DNA of 64,000 nt, from assembly GCA_016223245.1 (NCBI GenBank), contig JACRPL010000021.1:101725-165724 (forward strand), read 5' to 3'. The position numbers were made by a program, and so were the translations under genes. The stretch is from Candidatus Saganbacteria bacterium. Its GTDB lineage: Bacteria > Margulisbacteria > WOR-1 > XYC2-FULL-46-14 > XYC2-FULL-37-10. This document shows, piece by piece, positions 25,397 through 33,604 of the stretch (within the stretch, counting starts at the first letter, position 1; the number at the start of each line of letters is the position of its first letter). Under the pieces are notes generated by a model. That model searched no databases and was not told where the DNA came from. It saw only the letters and a list, made by a program, of their open reading frames with translations.

Positions 25397-26058
25397 ATAT
25401 TTTAATAATAGCGCCTCATCCCGATGACGAGACTCTTGGTGTTGGAGGAGTGATTGTCAAGAACGTCAAAAAAGGGAATAAGGTGTATTGTTGTGTTTTG
25501 ACGAAAGCTTTCCCGCCTCAATATTCGGAAGAGTTGATTGTGCGTAAAAGAGAAGAGGCTGAGGAGGCAAGGAGAGTTCTTGGAGTCGAGAAAAATTATT
25601 ATCTAGAATTGCCGACTCTAAAACTCGATACCCTGCCGCTGTTTGATATCCAGCAGAAGATTATGGCGGTAATTAGTAAGTGCCATCCTGAAGTCGTCTA
25701 CCTGCCGCACCACGGGGATATCAACAGCGACCACCGGGTAGCATTCGAAGCGGGGATATTGGCGGCAAAATTCACGAAAGAATCAACCGTCAGGAATGTT
25801 TTATCTTACGAAGTTATCTGTTCCGCAAACTGGGCGCCGCCCTTTCCGGAAAGCGCTTTCATTCCCAATTATTTTGAGGATATTTCTGGAACGCTGGCGG
25901 TTAAAATGGAAGCGTTAAAATGCTACAGGAGTGAAATGAAGCTGGCTCCGCATCCCCGCTCGCTGGAACTGATCGAAATTGAAGCGAAGCGATGGGGAAG
26001 TGTCATTGGCACGGAGGCAGCTGAAGCATTTATTTTGATTAGGGGGAGAGTCGTTTGA
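25393..26058 (+). CDS. PIG-L/LmbE-family deacetylase
   Basis: A 221-residue zinc-dependent deacetylase. HPDDE at residues 9-13 and the later HHGDINSDHR block form the PIG-L metal site and catalytic aspartate. Family members remove N-acetyl groups from GlcNAc-type sugars. The ATG at 25393 overlaps the acyltransferase stop by four bases, and the next start overlaps this stop by four bases, so acyltransferase, deacetylase and NeuC should be made in matched amounts. A simple reading is that it bares an amine for re-acylation by the upstream chimera. Removal of an acetyl group after sugar assembly is the main alternative. Confidence 0.85.
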   Translation: MNILIIAPHPDDETLGVGGVIVKNVKKGNKVYCCVLTKAFPPQYSEELIVRKREEAEEARRVLGVEKNYYLELPTLKLDTLPLFDIQQKIMAVISKCHPEVVYLPHHGDINSDHRVAFEAGILAAKFTKESTVRNVLSYEVICSANWAPPFPESAFIPNYFEDISGTLAVKMEALKCYRSEMKLAPHPRSLELIEIEAKRWGSVIGTEAAEAFILIRGRVV

Positions 26059-27212
26059 AAAAAAGAAGAAAGATTGCAGTCGTTACCGGTTCGCGGGCTG
26101 ATTATGGATATTTACTGCCGGTGATAAGAAGAATATATAAAAGTGATGAGCTGCAACTGCGACTGATAATTACCGGCATGCATCTTTCACCTCGACACGG
26201 CAATACTTGCCGGCTAATAGAGCGTGATGGTTTTAATATCAATGCCAAGGTTCCGATGCTGCCGATGCTGGAGAGTTGGACGTACATGCCGGAAGCGATT
26301 GGTGACGGTATTAAAGGCATTGCGTTGGCTCTTGATAAGCTTTCGCCTGACATCCTGTTGGTTTTCGGTGACCGGATCGAAACTTTGGCGGGGGCAATTG
26401 CCGGAAGTTATATGAACATTGTCGTTGCGCATATGCATGGCGGCGATCGCTCGAAAGGAGACATCGATGAGCGGGCGCGACACGCGATCACGAAAATGTC
26501 GCACCTTCATTTTCCGGCGACCCGACTTAGCGCCAAACGGATCAGAAAAATGGGGGAAAGAAAAGAATTAATCTTTCCGGTCGGTTCGACGACTATTGAT
26601 GTCATAAAGGGACTGAAGCTCAAAACGCGCAAACAGCTCGGTGCTGACCTTGGCCTAGACGATCGTGATTTTGTTCTCGTTTTGCAGAACCCGGTGACAA
26701 CGGAACCACAGGCGAGCTATGCGGAAATGAAAGAAACGCTTCTTGCCCTGCGCTCCTTTCCGGAGCTTGCCAAGGTTGTTGTTATGCCTAACGCCGACGC
26801 TGGTTATCTGGGGATCAACCGGGCGATCGAGGAGTTTAAAAAGGAGGTCAAGCTCAAAGTTTTCATCAACCTGGAACGTCTCGATTATCTAAGCCTGTTC
26901 AACTATGCCAGGGCGCTTATTGGAAACTCGAGTAGCGGCATTATTGAAGCCCCATCATTTAAGTTGCCGGCAATCAATCTGGGGATCAGGCAGGCCGGCC
27001 GGGAACGAAGCACCAACGTTATTGATGTGCCGCATGATAAGGCCAAGATCGTGAGGGCTATTAGAAAGGCGCTTTATGATAAAAAATTCAAGGAACAGGT
27101 TCGAAGATGTGTAAGCCCATACGGTGATGGGCTTGCCAGTGAGCGCATCGTTAAAACTTTGAGCAATATTAACATTGACAACGAGCTCTTGCAAAAACAA
27201 ATAACTTATTAA
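26055..27212 (+). CDS. neuC: Hydrolysing nucleotide-sugar 2-epimerase (NeuC/LegG type)
   Basis: A 385-residue GT-B-fold hydrolysing 2-epimerase. VTGSRADYGYLLP at the start, FGDRIETLAGA near residue 100, HMHGGDRSKGDIDERARHAITK near 130 and IGNSSSGIIEAPSF near 295 are the conserved NeuC/LegG blocks. It would release NDP and invert C2, giving the mannose-configured substrate of NeuB. The start is TTG at 26055 in a TTGA overlap with the deacetylase, supported by an AGGGGGAGAG site at 26041. Whether the nucleotide is UDP or GDP cannot be read; a GDP route as in Campylobacter is possible because LegB and a guanylyltransferase-like gene are in the island. Confidence 0.87.
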   Translation: MKKRRKIAVVTGSRADYGYLLPVIRRIYKSDELQLRLIITGMHLSPRHGNTCRLIERDGFNINAKVPMLPMLESWTYMPEAIGDGIKGIALALDKLSPDILLVFGDRIETLAGAIAGSYMNIVVAHMHGGDRSKGDIDERARHAITKMSHLHFPATRLSAKRIRKMGERKELIFPVGSTTIDVIKGLKLKTRKQLGADLGLDDRDFVLVLQNPVTTEPQASYAEMKETLLALRSFPELAKVVVMPNADAGYLGINRAIEEFKKEVKLKVFINLERLDYLSLFNYARALIGNSSSGIIEAPSFKLPAINLGIRQAGRERSTNVIDVPHDKAKIVRAIRKALYDKKFKEQVRRCVSPYGDGLASERIVKTLSNINIDNELLQKQITY

Positions 27213-27224
27213 GGAGGATTATTT

Positions 27225-28376
27225 ATGAATGACCCGAAGGAAAATCTGATGACAGGGATAAAAATACCTTTAGCCCTGCCCTGGTTTGATGAAAAAGAAT
27301 CAGAGGCGGCCGCTGCGATCGTAAAATCGAAATGGCTGATTTTTGGCAAACAGGCGGAAACATTTGAAAATGAATTTGCTGAATTGGTTGGAGCACAGTA
27401 TGCCATTGCTGTCAATTCAGGATCTTCTGCCCTACTGGTCTCTTTGGCCGCTATGGGAATAGAGGCGGGAGATGAAGTGATCGTGCCTGATATGACATTT
27501 ATTTCAACGGCCACAGCAGCTATGTTTCTGGGCGCCAGGCCAATCTTTACAGATTTAGAGCTTAATACTTATTGTATGAATCCTGAAGATATTGAAAAGC
27601 GGATCACACCTAAAACAAAATTGATAATGCCTGTTCATTACGCTGGCCAAACGGCGGACATGGACCCGATTTTGACTGTTGCGAAAAAACATAATTTGAG
27701 GGTTTTAGAAGATGCGGCTGAAGCTCATTTGTCGGAATATAAAGGGAAGAAATGCGGGACCATTGGGGAGATGGGGATTTTCAGCTTTACTCCCAGTAAG
27801 CCGATGACCACTGGTGAAGGCGGTATGGTCGTTACCAATGATAAAACCCTGGCAGATAAATCCCGATTAATACGAAATTATGGCGACACCGCCAGGTTTC
27901 AATGGGATTTACTTGGATTTAATTTTCGCATGCCCGAGGTAATGGGTGCGATCGGAAGAATACAATTGCGAAAACTTACAAAAGCAATTGAGTTGCGAAG
28001 AAAGATAGCCCAGCGGTATACCGCGGGTTTTAAAGATGAGGAAGCGATAACCACTCCCTCAATAAGAAATTATGCCGATCATAACTTTCAGCTTTATACC
28101 GTTCGCCTGAAAATCGATACCCTGAATATCTCCCGAGATGAAGTTATTGCCCAGCTGGCCGAGCAGGGAATAAGCACCAGACTATATTATCCCTCCTTGC
28201 ACACTCAAAAGGTTTTTGCACGGCTTGGTAATTATCGCGATTCTGATTATCCCCGTACCCTGGAATACACTAAAACAGCCTTGTCTCTACCCATTTTCCC
28301 GGATTTGACCGAAGGGGAAATTGATTATGTAACTAAAACCCTGATAAATATTATAAAAAGGAACAAAAGAAGGTAA
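27225..28376 (+). CDS. DegT/DnrJ/EryC1-family sugar aminotransferase
   Basis: A 383-residue PLP-dependent enzyme. NSGSSALLVSLAAMGI near residue 65 binds phosphate, EDAAEAH near 165 carries the PLP-contacting aspartate, and SFTPSKPMTTGEGG near 187 supplies the lysine that forms the Schiff base. It likely transaminates a 3- or 4-keto nucleotide sugar. It leads a block with an SDR, a hexapeptide acetyltransferase and a UDP-sugar 6-dehydrogenase, the same enzyme classes used for diacetamido-uronic acids in Pseudomonas O-antigens (WbpE, WbpD, WbpA). It could alternatively be the LegC step. A strong AAGGAGG ribosome site precedes the ATG after a 12-base gap. Confidence 0.85.
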   Translation: MNDPKENLMTGIKIPLALPWFDEKESEAAAAIVKSKWLIFGKQAETFENEFAELVGAQYAIAVNSGSSALLVSLAAMGIEAGDEVIVPDMTFISTATAAMFLGARPIFTDLELNTYCMNPEDIEKRITPKTKLIMPVHYAGQTADMDPILTVAKKHNLRVLEDAAEAHLSEYKGKKCGTIGEMGIFSFTPSKPMTTGEGGMVVTNDKTLADKSRLIRNYGDTARFQWDLLGFNFRMPEVMGAIGRIQLRKLTKAIELRRKIAQRYTAGFKDEEAITTPSIRNYADHNFQLYTVRLKIDTLNISRDEVIAQLAEQGISTRLYYPSLHTQKVFARLGNYRDSDYPRTLEYTKTALSLPIFPDLTEGEIDYVTKTLINIIKRNKRR

Positions 28377-28382
28377 ATATCG

Positions 28383-29351
28383 ATGAAGAAAAAGGTATTA
28401 ATAACAGGCGGAGCTGGATTTATTGGAAGCGCGCTTGCCAGAAATCTATTGAAAAAAGATTTGGATATAAGACTATTCGATCTAGACTTCTCCAATCTGG
28501 AATCGTTTCAAGCCAACCAAGAAATTATTTCCAAAACGGAGATGGTCAGGGGAAGCATACTTGATACTAATGCTTTGGGCAACGCCGTAAGAGGGTGTGA
28601 TTATGTGATACATCTGGCCGCGATGCTGGGCGTGAGGAGAACGGAGACCAAAAGAATGGAATGTCTTAATATTAACATATTGGGAACCATAAATGTGCTT
28701 GAGGCCTGTCTAAAGGAAAAGATAAAAAAGGTACTTTTCACCTCTTCTTCCGAGGTGTACGGCGAGACAAATGGATTGCCGATTTTGGAAGATTCGCCTA
28801 AAAATCCGATCTCGGTATATGCGATAACAAAACTTGCAGGAGAGGAATATCTTAAAGCATATGCCAATAGATATGGATTGAATTATTCGGTGGTCAGGTT
28901 TTTTAATGTCTATGGTCCGGGTCAGGTGGCTGAGTTCGTTATGCCGCGTTTTATTAAAAACGTTTTAGAGGGTTCAGCGCCTACCATTTATGGGGATGGT
29001 TCTCAGATCAGAGCTTTTTGTTATGTAGAGGATGCTGCGGAAGGTGCTACCAAGGCCCTGTTAAGTTCAGAGGCGGATCAGCAGGCTTTTAATATCGGGA
29101 ATAACAAGGAGCCCATTGCGATGAGAGACTTGGCGATAAAAGTCTTAGCTGTTTCCGGCAAGAAAATCGAACCAAAATATATTCCGATGAGCGATTCCGA
29201 CCGTAATTCTTCTAGGGAAATAATAAGGAGGGTCCCTTCTATTGATAAGGCACGTAAAATACTCAAATACGAACCCACGGTATTATTGGATGAAGGTATT
29301 TCAAAGGTTATGGCAGCAGACCATATAATAAAAACCTGGTTTGAGGGGTGA
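28383..29351 (+). CDS. NAD-dependent nucleotide-sugar epimerase/dehydratase (extended SDR)
   Basis: A 322-residue extended short-chain dehydrogenase. TGGAGFIGS near the start binds NAD, and TSSSEVYG plus the YAITK (YxxxK) motif near residues 120-150 form the active site. The overall pattern (FFNVYGPGQ, IYGDGSQIRAFCYVEDAA) is that of UDP-glucose 4-epimerases and UDP-glucuronate decarboxylases. The exact reaction cannot be assigned. It is six bases after the aminotransferase and three bases before the acetyltransferase, so it probably acts in the same nucleotide-sugar pathway. Confidence 0.82.
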   Translation: MKKKVLITGGAGFIGSALARNLLKKDLDIRLFDLDFSNLESFQANQEIISKTEMVRGSILDTNALGNAVRGCDYVIHLAAMLGVRRTETKRMECLNINILGTINVLEACLKEKIKKVLFTSSSEVYGETNGLPILEDSPKNPISVYAITKLAGEEYLKAYANRYGLNYSVVRFFNVYGPGQVAEFVMPRFIKNVLEGSAPTIYGDGSQIRAFCYVEDAAEGATKALLSSEADQQAFNIGNNKEPIAMRDLAIKVLAVSGKKIEPKYIPMSDSDRNSSREIIRRVPSIDKARKILKYEPTVLLDEGISKVMAADHIIKTWFEG

Positions 29352-29354
29352 AAC

Positions 29355-29753
29355 ATGGGTAAACGGTTTAAAAATTGGAAATATCCCAAGATAGAGGAAA
29401 TGAAACCGACCAAATATCAATGGTTGGTTCAGCATAAGGAAAATTTGATTTTGGGGAAAGAAACAGATATAGGAGCTTTTACGTTTATTGCTGCTCATGC
29501 CGGTGTGGTTATTGAGGATAATGTACAAATCGGTTCCCATTGTTCCATATATTCGAATTCGACCATTGATAATACCAAGGGGAAAATAATCCTTAAAAAA
29601 AAATGTTGTATCGGCACTCACAGCACAATTATGCCGGGCATTACGGTAGGCAAAAATTCTATCGTGGGAGCTTACAGTTTTGTCAATAAAGACATACCGG
29701 ATAATGTGGTTGCCTTCGGTGTGCCGGCAAGGATCGTAAGGAGGCTGAAATAA
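29355..29753 (+). CDS. Small hexapeptide-repeat acetyltransferase
   Basis: A 132-residue left-handed beta-helix protein. Repeats such as ETDIGAFTFIAAH, VIEDNVQIGSHCSI and MPGITVGKNSIVGAYS, and the closing FGVPARIVRRL, are typical of trimeric sugar N- or O-acetyltransferases (WbbJ/WbpD-like). It is short, lacking the N-terminal substrate-binding extension of PglD-type enzymes. By context it probably acetylates the amino group set by the aminotransferase two genes upstream, using acetyl-CoA. It shares the fold of the C-terminal part of the chimera at 23852 but has no lipoyl domain, which gives a useful internal contrast. Confidence 0.82.
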   Translation: MGKRFKNWKYPKIEEMKPTKYQWLVQHKENLILGKETDIGAFTFIAAHAGVVIEDNVQIGSHCSIYSNSTIDNTKGKIILKKKCCIGTHSTIMPGITVGKNSIVGAYSFVNKDIPDNVVAFGVPARIVRRLK

Positions 29754-29757
29754 TATT

Positions 29758-31071
29758 ATGCCGCACGATATCAGCAGAAAAATAGCGAAAAAGCAAGCGG
29801 TTGTTTCCATTATCGGATTGGGTTATGTGGGCCTACCTCTGGCAGTAGCTTTCGCGGATGCCGGTTTTAAGGTGATAGGATTAGACTTAAATGGTGAGAG
29901 GGTTGATGAAGTTAACAAGGGGAAGAGCTACATAATAGATGTTTCTGATGATAACATAAAAAAACATATTTCAGGGAAAAACAGACGTTTGCTCGCCTCA
30001 AAAGACTTCTCGCTACTCAGCCAGGCCGATGTTCTCTGCATTTGCGTACCAACACCCCTGGATATAAATAAAAAGCCCGATATGTCCTGTGTTGTTTCTG
30101 CCACACGGCAGATAGCGCAATATCTTAAGGAGGGGCAATTGGTTGTCCTGGAAAGCACCACCTACCCGGGGACAACGGAAGGGCTGGTGCTGCCCTGCCT
30201 GCAGAGCGGTAAAATGCGGGCGGGCAGGGATTTTTACCTGGCCTTTTCCCCCGAAAGGATAGATCCCGGCAATAACAAATTCAATTTTAACAATGTGCCA
30301 AAAATTGTCGGCGGCATCACGAAAAATTGCACGCGGCTGGCGTGTGCGTTTTATTCCATGGTCTATTCGAAGGTTTTACCGGTTTCCTCTCCCCAAGTGG
30401 CGGAAATGGAAAAATTACTGGAAAATATTTTCCGCAACGTGAATATCGCGTTGGTCAATGAGATGGCGCTTCTTTGCCGAAAAATGGGCATCAATATCTG
30501 GGAAGTTATTGAAGCGGCTAACAGCAAACCCTACGGGTTTATGCCTTTTTATCCTGGCCCAGGCGTTGGCGGGCATTGTATTCCGGTTGACCCTTTCTAT
30601 CTTTCCTGGAAAGCAAAAGAATATGATACCTACACACGCTTTATAGAACTGGCTGGGGAAATTAATGATGAAATGCCAAAACAAGTGGTAAATATCACTC
30701 AGGAAAGCATGAATATTGAGGGGAAGTGCATTAATGGTTCAAAGTTTTTGGTTTTAGGGGTGGCATATAAAAAAGATATCAATGATGTAAGAGAATCACC
30801 CGCGCTCAAAATAATAAATTTACTTAAAGAACAGGGCGGGGTCGTCTTTTATCATGACCCTTGTGTTCCGTTTGTCAATTTAAATGGCGACACGCTGAAG
30901 AGTTGCAAATTATCGGATGGATTTCTGACGAAGATTGATTGCGCACTTTTGTTAACGGATCATTCGAGATTTGATTACGATTCCCTTTGTCGAAATTTAA
31001 GTCTTGTAATTGATACAAGAAATGCAATCAAAAAGCAGACAAATAGCAAATGTAAGATAATTAAATTATGA
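29758..31071 (+). CDS. UDP-N-acetyl-hexosamine 6-dehydrogenase (WbpA/WecC family)
   Basis: A 437-residue nucleotide-sugar dehydrogenase. IGLGYVGLPLAVAFADAG binds NAD, STTYPGTTEG near residue 135 is the linker motif, FSPERIDPGN near 165 is shared by the WbpA/TviB group, and GPGVGGHCIPVDPFY near 260 holds the catalytic cysteine. It oxidises C6 of UDP-GlcNAc or a close relative to the uronic acid by two NAD-linked steps. With the aminotransferase, SDR and acetyltransferase just upstream it suggests an aminated uronic acid. It overlaps the neuA-like gene by four bases. Confidence 0.88.
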   Translation: MPHDISRKIAKKQAVVSIIGLGYVGLPLAVAFADAGFKVIGLDLNGERVDEVNKGKSYIIDVSDDNIKKHISGKNRRLLASKDFSLLSQADVLCICVPTPLDINKKPDMSCVVSATRQIAQYLKEGQLVVLESTTYPGTTEGLVLPCLQSGKMRAGRDFYLAFSPERIDPGNNKFNFNNVPKIVGGITKNCTRLACAFYSMVYSKVLPVSSPQVAEMEKLLENIFRNVNIALVNEMALLCRKMGINIWEVIEAANSKPYGFMPFYPGPGVGGHCIPVDPFYLSWKAKEYDTYTRFIELAGEINDEMPKQVVNITQESMNIEGKCINGSKFLVLGVAYKKDINDVRESPALKIINLLKEQGGVVFYHDPCVPFVNLNGDTLKSCKLSDGFLTKIDCALLLTDHSRFDYDSLCRNLSLVIDTRNAIKKQTNSKCKIIKL

Positions 31072-31769
31072 CGAAGTATAAACATAATAAAAAAGTAATC
31101 GGTATCATCCCCGCCCGCGGTGGTTCCAAGGGCGTGCGTCGGAAAAACCTCAAAATGGTCGCCGGCCGGCCGCTCCTTGCCTGGACGATAGAGCAGGCCA
31201 AAGCGGCAAAATACTTTGACCGGTTTATTCTCTCTTCGGAAGACGCGGAGATCATTGCCGCTGCCAGAAAACTTGGTTGCGAGGCACCCTTTGTCCGACC
31301 CCGAAAACTGGCCGGCGACGGGACGCATACAATAGATGTTGTGCTTCACGCGCTAAGGAAACTGTCCGAAAAATATGATTATGTCGTCTTATTGCAGCCT
31401 ACCTCTCCTTTGCGCCAGGCAGAAGATATTGATGGTTGTATTGAGCTGTGTATGAGGAAAAACGCTGATTCCTGTGTGTCTGTGGTTGAAGCAGGGAAAA
31501 GCCTTTATTGGTCTTTTTCCCTTGACCAGAAAAATCGTTTAAAACCGGTACTGAATACCGGAAAGCTGATCCCCCGCCGCCAAGAATTGCCTAAAGCTTA
31601 TACGCTCAATGGCGCCGTTTATTGCGCTCGGGTTGACTGGTTGTTTAAGAAAAAGATGTTTATAACTGACGAAACTATAGCTTTTGTTATGCCACCCGAG
31701 AGATCTTTGGATATTGATTCCGAATTGGATCTAAAAATTGTGGATTGTTTGCTGGGCGGGAAGAAATGA
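31068..31769 (+). CDS. neuA: CMP-nonulosonate synthetase (NeuA/LegF type)
   Basis: A 233-residue CMP-sugar synthetase. The signature IIPARGGSKGVRRKN at residues 11-25 is canonical, LLQPTSPLRQAEDID near residue 110 holds the CTP/Mg site, and YTLNGAVYCARVDW near 180 with DIDSELDLKIVD at the end are the standard C-terminal motifs. It is the best candidate for activating the product of NeuB at 20845, although 10 kb separate them. It overlaps the UDP-sugar dehydrogenase gene and the following large transferase-like gene by four bases each, so donor synthesis and transfer are probably paired. Confidence 0.85.
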   Translation: MTKYKHNKKVIGIIPARGGSKGVRRKNLKMVAGRPLLAWTIEQAKAAKYFDRFILSSEDAEIIAAARKLGCEAPFVRPRKLAGDGTHTIDVVLHALRKLSEKYDYVVLLQPTSPLRQAEDIDGCIELCMRKNADSCVSVVEAGKSLYWSFSLDQKNRLKPVLNTGKLIPRRQELPKAYTLNGAVYCARVDWLFKKKMFITDETIAFVMPPERSLDIDSELDLKIVDCLLGGKK

Positions 31770-33604
31770 CTTTACCTTATAATCTCGGTGAAATGAAAAG
31801 CAAAGGGGGAGCGGCTTTAAGATACGAAGTCGAAGAAACGGCTTCGGAGCTGGCGATAAAGCTTTATCAAATCGTTAAAACTTATCCGGTTTATAAAAGT
31901 ATCGCGGATCGGCTTCAAAGCTCTAAGACCGAATTGTATTTCCAGAAAAGGATTAAAATGGAAATTTATCCGGTGGCGCGTGATCTTTGCGTGCTTCGTT
32001 GGTATAAGCGAAATAATAGACAAATTGATATCAAAGATAAGTTTATCCTTATCCCGAAACACGAAATATATTTATTATTATCTCAAGTTTGGATCGATAG
32101 TGAGTTTCCAGTTCAATTTTCAAGATATATAACCAATAACAATAATTTATTCATTCCCTCTTTGTTGCAATCTTTCCGTAGCCGCGGCAAGGGCGTATTA
32201 AATGTCTGGAACAAGTGGAAATATGCCGGACATTTTCGCGGCGCGCGATCAAAGAAGCCGGTCATAGCGCTTGAATACACGGAAAAACTGGACCTTTGTC
32301 GCAGGTCTGATTTAGTATGGTTCCCGGAAAGCGGCATTGATCCAAAACAAGTATTGATCTATTTTAATGGACCAGACGCCTTTACCGGCAAACCGATCGC
32401 TGATGATGACCTGCGGGGCATTGAAGCATTAGGGATGAACTGGGTGTGTTTAAAGCCTGGTTCCCTTGCCAGAAAAAATATCCCTATCTGGCGGCCTGCT
32501 ATGAGAAGCAAACAAAAGATAGCTCGACCTATTAATGACGTCGGGAAGTGGATTTATAAAACCGGAAAAGAGCTTCTTGAAAAAGTAGGCTATTGGGCTT
32601 CTTTTTATGAAGAATTTAACATTAAAATTCATTTTATCAATGGAGAAGGGGATCTTAAATATATTGCGCAAAGCATTGCTTTTGACATGAACGGCCAGGA
32701 TAGCGGTTTTCTGGCCGGGAAACAACGTTCCGAATTGTATTTATCATCGCGGGCTTTGCTCGGGCACTATCCGAGGGACGTTTTTTTTACCTGGAGCGCG
32801 CGCTCCAGGGATTATTTGCTTCCCAATCTTAACAGGATTAAGGCTAATGTTACAGTTGGTTATCCGAATGATTCAGTTTTTCTTAATAAACAAAAAATAG
32901 ATGAAGCCAAAAAATTAAATGATGAAATTAGAGCGCAAGGCGCCGATTTTATTGTAGCCTTGTTTGATAATATTCATAATTCCAGCCTGCACATTTCTAC
33001 GGAAATGATGGAAAAATTCTATCTGGCATTTTTTGGCTGGGTTCTTGAGGACAAGTCTGTAGGGCTCGTAATAAAAACCAAAAAACCACTGGTTTTAGAA
33101 ACTCTTCCTAAAGTCCTTCCATTGTTGGAAAAAGCGTTGGCGACAGGCAGATGCGTTATGCTTGAAAATGCTTTTGGGCGTTTACCTGTTGATGCCGCAC
33201 TTGCAGGCGATATGTCGGTGGGTATAGGAATATCCTCTGCTGTAATTGAACCTGTGATCGCAGGAGGGAAAGGAATTCACTGTGATTTGACATGCCTGTT
33301 TTCTCATGAATTTTACAAGTGGGGTAATAAAAGGATTATTTTTGATGATACAATAGGAATCATTAATGCTCTCAAGCAATATAAAACTGATAAATCCTCA
33401 AATCCTTTATTAGGAGATTGGGCTCCTTTTCTGGACAAATTAGATCCTTTCAGGGATGGCCGTGCGGGAGAAAGAATGGGAGTTTATTTGCGCTGGCTGC
33501 TTGAAGGTTTTGACGAGGGGTTAGGGCGTGAGTCTGTTTTGAGGCGAGCAAGTACAAAATACGCTGAAAAATGGGGAGGTGAAAACATTTTGGAATTAAT
33601 ATGA
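31766..33604 (+). CDS. Large putative surface-carbohydrate transferase, unrecognised family
   Basis: A 612-residue protein without signal peptide or clear membrane segments. I recognise no catalytic motif. Visible features that recall GT-B-like proteins of capsule loci are VIALEYTEKLDLCRRSDLVWFP near residue 165, a VGIGISSAVIEPVIAGGKGIHCDL stretch near residue 490 that looks like a nucleotide-binding loop with a following helix, and an FPESG segment. The ATG at 31766 gives a 4-base overlap with neuA; no in-frame start further upstream looks better. The tight pairing with a CMP-sugar synthetase suggests a transferase that uses a CMP-nonulosonate, which is inference from position. Confidence 0.45.
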   Translation: MTLPYNLGEMKSKGGAALRYEVEETASELAIKLYQIVKTYPVYKSIADRLQSSKTELYFQKRIKMEIYPVARDLCVLRWYKRNNRQIDIKDKFILIPKHEIYLLLSQVWIDSEFPVQFSRYITNNNNLFIPSLLQSFRSRGKGVLNVWNKWKYAGHFRGARSKKPVIALEYTEKLDLCRRSDLVWFPESGIDPKQVLIYFNGPDAFTGKPIADDDLRGIEALGMNWVCLKPGSLARKNIPIWRPAMRSKQKIARPINDVGKWIYKTGKELLEKVGYWASFYEEFNIKIHFINGEGDLKYIAQSIAFDMNGQDSGFLAGKQRSELYLSSRALLGHYPRDVFFTWSARSRDYLLPNLNRIKANVTVGYPNDSVFLNKQKIDEAKKLNDEIRAQGADFIVALFDNIHNSSLHISTEMMEKFYLAFFGWVLEDKSVGLVIKTKKPLVLETLPKVLPLLEKALATGRCVMLENAFGRLPVDAALAGDMSVGIGISSAVIEPVIAGGKGIHCDLTCLFSHEFYKWGNKRIIFDDTIGIINALKQYKTDKSSNPLLGDWAPFLDKLDPFRDGRAGERMGVYLRWLLEGFDEGLGRESVLRRASTKYAEKWGGENILELI

